Of a stretch of DNA of 64,000 nucleotides, positions 61,101 to 64,000 are shown one piece after another. The stretch comes from Comamonas sp. BIGb0152. GTDB lineage: Bacteria > Pseudomonadota > Gammaproteobacteria > Burkholderiales > Burkholderiaceae_C. Where the stretch lies: assembly GCF_024809975.1 (NCBI RefSeq), contig NZ_JANUDY010000006.1, forward strand, positions 124,001 through 188,000, given 5' to 3'. The notes under the pieces were generated by a model. It searched no databases. It was not told the origin of the DNA and saw nothing but the letters and a program-made list of their open reading frames with translations. A program made the position numbers and the translations under genes. Position 1 is the stretch's first letter. Each line of letters opens with the position of its first letter.

Positions 61101-62011
61101 AGCTGCTAGCCGACATCAATGCCACCGGCTATGCCCTCACCCTGGGCCTGCACACCCGCATCGATGAAACCATCAACCAGGTGGTCAACGCCGCGCATGC
61201 CGGCAATATCTATGTGAACCGCAACATCGTTGGCGCCGTCGTCGGCGTGCAGCCCTTTGGTGGCGAAGGCCTGTCCGGCACGGGCCCCAAGGCCGGCGGC
61301 CCGCTGTACATGCTGCGCCTGCTCAGCCGCATGCCCGCCACGGCCACGGTCGATGCGCTGGCCCACCTACCGCGCATGGCGGGTAGCGAGGCACCCGCCC
61401 CCACCACCGGCCAGCGCGGCAATGCCCATGGTCTGGAACAGGCTGATGCCGCACCCGCCCCTGCGCTGGAGGCCTTGCACAACTGGGCTACGCAGCAAGG
61501 CCAGGGCGACCTGGCAGCCCGGTGCCAGCGCTACGCTGCCCACACCGGCCACGGCTTTGCCGCCGAGCTGCCCGGCCCCACCGGTGAGCGCAATCTGTAT
61601 GTGCTGAGCGGCCGCGAGCGCGTGGCCTGCGTGGCCAGCAACCACACGCTGCTGCTGGCGCAGCTGGCTGCCGTGCTGGCGGTGGGTGCCACCGCCGTGT
61701 GGCCCGCCAACAGCACCCATGCCAGCCTGCTCGCCCCGTTGCCCGCCTCGGTGCGCGCTGCGGTGCAGCTGTCTGCCCACAGTAACCAGGCTTTCTTGCA
61801 GACCGAAGCCTTTGATGCGCTGGTTATCGATGCGGCCAGCGGCTGGCAAGCTGCCGGCAACAGCCTCGTCGGCCGCACCGGCGCCATCGTGCCAATGACG
61901 GCCCAGGCGCAAGACGGCAGCCTGCCGCTGTTCCGCCTGCTGGCCGAGCATGCCATCAGTATCAATACGGCTGCGGCTGGCGGTAATGCGAGCTTGATGA
62001 CTTTGGATTAA
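58148..62011 (+). CDS. putA: bifunctional proline dehydrogenase / P5C dehydrogenase PutA
   Basis: Membrane-associated enzyme of 1287 residues oxidising proline to glutamate in two channelled steps. It lacks the N-terminal ribbon-helix-helix of trifunctional PutA, so it should not repress its own gene. The FAD-dependent proline dehydrogenase barrel lies at about residues 200-480, with GPGISIKLSALHPRY, MVRLVKGAYWDSEIKRAQ and FATHNAHTLATI. The aldehyde dehydrogenase spans about 560-1010, with the catalytic Cys873 in SAGQRCSALR and Glu in LVAETGGQNAMIV. A C-terminal ~200-residue domain is the flap region of type B PutA. ATG 58148 is chosen; a TTG six codons earlier is possible. A divergent Lrp gene probably controls it. 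Confidence 0.95.
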   Translation: MTANSVVDNLSSSTVPFPAADISPTGLSAPVFNELAPALQPATALRAAITAAYRKPETEAVTALLPQATPPAAISQAGDALALQLARALRERKADSGRAGLVQGLLQEFALSSQEGIALMCLAEALLRIPDSATRDALIRDKIAHGQWKAHVGKSPSMFVNAAAWGLVLTGKLVATHSEGSLGQSLTRLIGRGGEPLIRKGVDMAMRMMGEQFVTGETIGEALHNAERLEAKGFRYSYDMLGEAAMTSDDAKRYLRDYENAIHAIGKASNGRGVYEGPGISIKLSALHPRYSRAQYERVMAELYTVVLQLAVLAKGYNIGLNIDAEEADRLELSLDLLEKLCFAPELAGFAGIGFVVQAYQKRCPYVLAFIIDLARRSQHRLMVRLVKGAYWDSEIKRAQVEGLEDYPVYTRKAYTDVSYVACARQLLAAPDAVYPQFATHNAHTLATIYHLADPATYQPGQYEFQCLHGMGEPLYEQVVGRNASEKLGRPCRIYAPVGTHETLLAYLVRRLLENGANTSFVNRIADQDIPLAKLVENPVTTVQQWAQSEGQLGLPNPHIAQPRTLYGTSRSNSAGLDLSNDDRLRALQQDLQASAQMAWHAQPMLADGAPASTQASEPVLNPADHRDQVGTVTQASTEQVEFALAAAQAAAARWQATPPAQRADCLAKAGDLLESHMPTLMGVLVREAGKTCSNAIAEVREAVDFLRFYAAQARSWGQADYQALGPVVCISPWNFPLAIFSGQIAAALAAGNTVLAKPAEQTPLIAAAAVQALWQAGVPHDVLQLLPGTGETVGARLVADSRVQAVMFTGSTEVARILQKTLAQRLDAQGQPVTLVAETGGQNAMIVDSSALAEQVVVDVLSSAFDSAGQRCSALRVLCVQEEAADRLLHMLRGAMQELNVGNPCQLKTDVGPVIDAEAKGVIDQHIARMQAAGHQVWQNGSASAPGTFVPPTVIAIRQLSELKREVFGPVLHVLRYRRENLPQLLADINATGYALTLGLHTRIDETINQVVNAAHAGNIYVNRNIVGAVVGVQPFGGEGLSGTGPKAGGPLYMLRLLSRMPATATVDALAHLPRMAGSEAPAPTTGQRGNAHGLEQADAAPAPALEALHNWATQQGQGDLAARCQRYAAHTGHGFAAELPGPTGERNLYVLSGRERVACVASNHTLLLAQLAAVLAVGATAVWPANSTHASLLAPLPASVRAAVQLSAHSNQAFLQTEAFDALVIDAASGWQAAGNSLVGRTGAIVPMTAQAQDGSLPLFRLLAEHAISINTAAAGGNASLMTLD

Positions 62012-62039
62012 GGCCATGCCTTGGGGCGCTGCTCCATAG

Positions 62040-62076
62040 AAAAAGGGCTGGGATCTCAGGATCTCCAGCCCTTTTT
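62040..62076. terminator. rho-independent terminator after putA
   Basis: AAAAAGGGCTGG pairs with CCAGCCCTTTTT (GGGCTGG at 62045-62051 with CCAGCCC at 62065-62071) followed by a five-T run. The mirrored A run makes it usable from both sides, serving putA and the truncated GDT1 gene. Confidence 0.9.
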
Positions 62077-62108
62077 GCATTTGCTTTTGAACAGCAGCGC
62101 TATTGGTA

Positions 62109-62255
62109 TCAATCCATCGTCGTGACCAGTGCCGCAATCCCCAGCACCAAAAAGATCACCGCGCAGACCCGGTGGATCCAGCGGATCGGCAGCTTCTTGG
62201 TGATCTTGTCGCCAAACCTGACCACCGGCGCATTGGCCAGCATCATGCCCGCAAC
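62109..62255 (-). pseudogene. 3' remnant of a GDT1/TMEM165 (UPF0016) family gene
   Basis: About 48 codons in frame on the minus strand encode the last part of a GDT1-family cation (Ca2+/Mn2+) transporter. AGMMLANAPVVRFGDKITKKLPIRW is the conserved C-terminal block with the final ANxPV/G-D pair, followed by the last helix and stop at 62109-62111. Homology stops upstream of AGMM at about 62252-62256, where the AT-rich insert begins. No start or upstream half is present in the window. In the same frame the insert's last gene ends in TAG at 62259-62261, immediately before the remnant. The gene was therefore cut by the insertion or recombination event. Confidence 0.8.
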
Positions 62256-62258
62256 TAT

Positions 62259-62750
62259 CTACTCGCCCTCTTTCTTATCTTCAAGAATCCAGAGAATTGC
62301 GTATCCACTGAGTGCACCCACTACACCAAATACCCCAACAAAGCTCGTAGTACTTAGCCAACTCCACCATTCCGACGCGCTGAGCCCACTATCAGCAAAG
62401 GTTTCTACGGCCATCCCATTGATAGATTGAGATGAATGGGTACTGATATATGTATACCAATAAGGCCATGTGTAGATACCGATAGGAATAATGGCTGCCA
62501 CATAGCCTGCAATCGCAAATATCCACCAACGCAGCCATTTTTTTCGTATTAGAAATATACCTATTGGCATACCTAAGATTAGCGCATTACCAAAAGAGCC
62601 AACAAAAGCTCCCCACAGAAATTTAAGATAATTCTCATCAGTGAGAGAATTGTTGCCTGACAGGCCTGGTCCAAGCACCCATAAAAACACAATACCCCAA
62701 GGGACTGCTCCGGCGACAAACGCAGCGCATAGTATTTTCAATTTACTCAT
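62259..62750 (-). CDS. small polytopic membrane protein in AT-rich insert
   Basis: Not recognised. A 163-residue protein with about four predicted membrane segments: ILCAAFVAGAVPWGIVFLWVLG, LKFLWGAFVGSFGNALILGMPIGIFLI, WWIFAIAGYVAAIIPIGIYTW and SFVGVFGVVGALSGYAILWIL. The C-terminus is charged (EDKKEGE). Its low-GC codon use contrasts strongly with putA next door. ATG 62750 fits the first membrane segment; the ribosome-binding site is weak, and an in-frame extension to 62789 exists. Small membrane proteins like this are often immunity or cargo genes in mobile regions, which is an inference from context only. Confidence 0.65.
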   Translation of the reverse strand: MSKLKILCAAFVAGAVPWGIVFLWVLGPGLSGNNSLTDENYLKFLWGAFVGSFGNALILGMPIGIFLIRKKWLRWWIFAIAGYVAAIIPIGIYTWPYWYTYISTHSSQSINGMAVETFADSGLSASEWWSWLSTTSFVGVFGVVGALSGYAILWILEDKKEGE

Positions 62751-62832
62751 TTTTCTATTTCTTGAAGCCGTTGCAAAAGCAAAAGCCACTTTAATAAATC
62801 AAATTTCCGCTTATGCCATATAACTTCTACAT

Positions 62833-63233
62833 CTAAATGGGCTTCATAAATTTATACTTGTCGCTCACCGCGTACGTCAACAACAAGGCTGCCACGGCAA
62901 ATTTAAAAGGTATCCCCACGATCGGCAGCAGCAATGATAAAAGATTACTGCCATTTACCTCAGGCAATAAAAATATTGCTGCCATCAATCCGCGCACGGA
63001 CATTACTGCGGAATTCAAATAGTAAAAAACCCCAGAAAATGACGTTTGATCTCAATGTTTCTTGAATACCTGTAGATACCGATTATACAGCCTGCATCAT
63101 TAAGCAAAACTATCACTTGTACGATATCAAAATCAGCTTTTAAAACCACCTATCCCATAGACTCAAAGCTAATACAACAGAGTACAACCAAAAAAAATAA
63201 AAACCATACCTTTTGCCATTTTGAATGTTTCAT
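62833..63233 (-). pseudogene. broken membrane-protein gene (amber codon plus homopolymer frameshift)
   Basis: Three ORF pieces on the minus strand read as one ~135-codon gene. The ATG at 63233 begins MKHSKWQKVWFLFFLVVLCCISFESMG and meets TAG at 63150-63152. The same frame continues VVLKADFDIVQVIVLLNDAGCIIGIYRYSRNIEIKRHFLGFF. At a run of six T (63024-63029) a one-base insertion would join it smoothly to YYLNSAVMSVRGLMAAIFLLPEV and the final helix up to KFMKPI at 62833. Four membrane segments result. The continuity of charge and hydrophobicity across both breaks argues for a recently decayed gene, though recoding or sequence error is possible. Family unknown. Confidence 0.55.
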
Positions 63234-63308
63234 CGCAAAATGACCTCTTTGAAACTATAAATCGACTTAATGTAGATTTTCTCAGCGCAACGAATATTTA
63301 AATATACA

Positions 63309-63800
63309 TTAAGATCTTACCAAACCGCTGCCGGATTTATATATAGTCGAAAAAGAACTTTTTTCTTTGCCTATGGTAATTTCAGAGATCAGAACGTCAT
63401 CAAAATCACATTTTTTAAAATCTGCAACGATAAAAGAATCAATCATTTTTACATTTTTAAATGAACATTCCTCAAACAGAATATCATTTGAAATACTTAA
63501 ATCATAAGACTCAATGTCAATGAATTGGCATTTGTAAAAATATACACCGAGTATATTGATTTTATTTAAATTCAAATTACTAAATTTACTGCCAAAGATA
63601 TCACATCCAAGTATTTCACCAAGCCAAATGTCACGCCCATAAAAACTACAGTTATTGATTTTTGAACCTTCAAATGTTACTGGAGGAAAATCCTTACCAG
63701 ACAGGCTTACATCACAAATTTCCACCCCACTGTATGTACAACCGCACGTTTTCATCCATCTTTTCTCATCCATAAACTCGGTCTGATTCACGACACGCAT
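63309..63800 (-). CDS. pentapeptide-repeat-like protein in AT-rich insert
   Basis: A 163-residue protein. From about residue 35 it shows five-residue periodicity with Phe/Leu/Ile at the central position (CSFYG RDIWL GEILG CDIFG SKFSN LNLNK INILG VYFYK CQFID, later CSFKN and CDFDD). This is typical of a right-handed pentapeptide beta-helix of a divergent sort. The N-terminus is RVVNQTEFMDEKRWMKTCGCTYSG. AGGAG seven to eight bases before ATG 63800 fixes the start; the frame stays open upstream but there it is antisense to a transposase fragment. Codon use is AT-rich. Pentapeptide proteins can protect gyrase or bind partners; the role here is unknown. Spacing suggests an operon with the two membrane genes downstream. 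Confidence 0.7.
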   Translation of the reverse strand: MRVVNQTEFMDEKRWMKTCGCTYSGVEICDVSLSGKDFPPVTFEGSKINNCSFYGRDIWLGEILGCDIFGSKFSNLNLNKINILGVYFYKCQFIDIESYDLSISNDILFEECSFKNVKMIDSFIVADFKKCDFDDVLISEITIGKEKSSFSTIYKSGSGLVRS

Positions 63801-63825
63801 TACTGCACTCCTAAAGATTATTACG

Positions 63826-64000
63826 CGCCACGACTTGTTCTTGGCTGTCGACAGTGCCACGCGATTGGTATTTGTACATTTAAAGACGGCCAACTCGGCG
63901 GCGGGCGACAAGGCATTCTTGAGGATCTTGCACAACGCCTGCCCGATCAAGATAACCAGGCTGCTAATAGATAGCAGTAAACAGTTTGCTGATCGCTTGT
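63826..64000 (+). mobile_element. IS481-family transposase fragment (5'-truncated, degenerate)
   Basis: A plus-strand frame open to the window edge encodes RHDLFLAVDSATRLVFVHLKT, then AGDKAFLRILHNACPIKITRLLIDSSKQFADRL. This aligns by eye with the DDE core of IS481-type transposases (xxLFVAIDRATRWVFV, AFLxxLxxACPIRIxxxLTDNGKEFTDRL). The first catalytic Asp (AVD) and the second (LID) are kept, but the normally invariant DNGKEF is eroded to DSSKQF. The N-terminal helix-turn-helix part and the left inverted repeat are absent, so this is a remnant. GC content is higher than in the insert it borders. Confidence 0.78.

Noticed and set aside
62471-63083. 13-bp direct repeat TGTAGATACCGAT at 62471-62483 and 63071-63083
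   Set aside because: Both copies encode Ile-Gly-Ile-Tyr in membrane segments on the minus strand; with no target-site duplication or further repeat it is more likely coincidence or weak paralogy than a recombination site.
63801-63950. N-terminal extension of the pentapeptide-repeat protein (in-frame TTG start at 63950)
   Set aside because: The extension is the antisense of an IS481 transposase fragment, and a good AGGAG sits before the internal ATG at 63800.

Overview
The window is high-GC DNA from a betaproteobacterium, most likely a member of the Comamonadaceae (Comamonas or a close relative). This is inferred from gene content and style: a TctC/Bug-type periplasmic binding protein, several LysR regulators each divergent from a catabolic operon, a metX-metW pair, PutA with a divergent Lrp regulator, and an AACS/acyl-CoA dehydrogenase complement. 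No tRNA, rRNA or CRISPR was seen. Only the last ~1.75 kb departs sharply in base composition.

Layout: (1) 1-6.5 kb holds the end of an acyltransferase-3 gene, a 0.74 kb non-coding gap with an 8-bp tandem repeat, acetoacetyl-CoA synthetase, a Bcr/CflA drug exporter, a VOC protein and an EamA exporter. (2) 6.5-12.7 kb holds a LysR regulator divergent from a pirin / isochorismatase-fold hydrolase / YtcJ-type amidohydrolase / MFS exporter operon. (3) 12.8-18.8 kb holds a phosphotransferase-acyl-CoA dehydrogenase (ACAD10/11-type) pair, a tyrosine phosphatase, an orphan membrane protein, a class A beta-lactamase with a Tat-lipoprotein leader, and a His-rich PadR regulator with palindromic operators. 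(4) 18.9-23.3 kb holds a NERD-domain helicase, a ParD-like/methionine aminopeptidase pair, a DUF4261 protein and an RDD protein. (5) 23.3-32.9 kb is a minus-strand peptide-type ABC operon with two tandem paralogous binding proteins, ending in an alpha/beta hydrolase and an M20 peptidase.

(6) 33.2-34.6 kb holds a DUF1439 lipoprotein and a glutathione transferase. (7) 34.6-44.0 kb is a catabolic island: a PotABCD-type ABC transporter, an opine-oxidase/HcnABC-type flavoenzyme with two D-amino-acid-oxidase-like subunits, RidA, and a divergent OccR/NocR-like LysR gene. It looks built to import a secondary-amine or opine-like amino compound, oxidise it and quench the imine. (8) 44-47.8 kb holds an AtuA-type two-subunit operon with a Bug binding protein and a divergent LysR. 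(9) 47.8-55.5 kb holds cell-surface glycan-type genes (polytopic protein, GT4 transferase, TPR membrane protein), YkgJ, a Rieske protein and an M20 dipeptidase. (10) 55.6-57.5 kb holds metW and metX under a SAM-II riboswitch whose expression platform is a terminator abutting the metX start codon. (11) 57.5-62.1 kb holds an Lrp regulator and putA.

(12) 62.1-64 kb: the conserved 3' end of a GDT1/TMEM165-family gene is cut off by an AT-rich insert. The insert carries a small membrane protein, a second membrane-protein gene broken by an amber codon and a homopolymer frameshift, and a pentapeptide-repeat-like protein. It is bounded on the far side by a 5'-truncated, degenerate IS481-family transposase running off the window. 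This junction is the clearest sign of horizontal transfer here.
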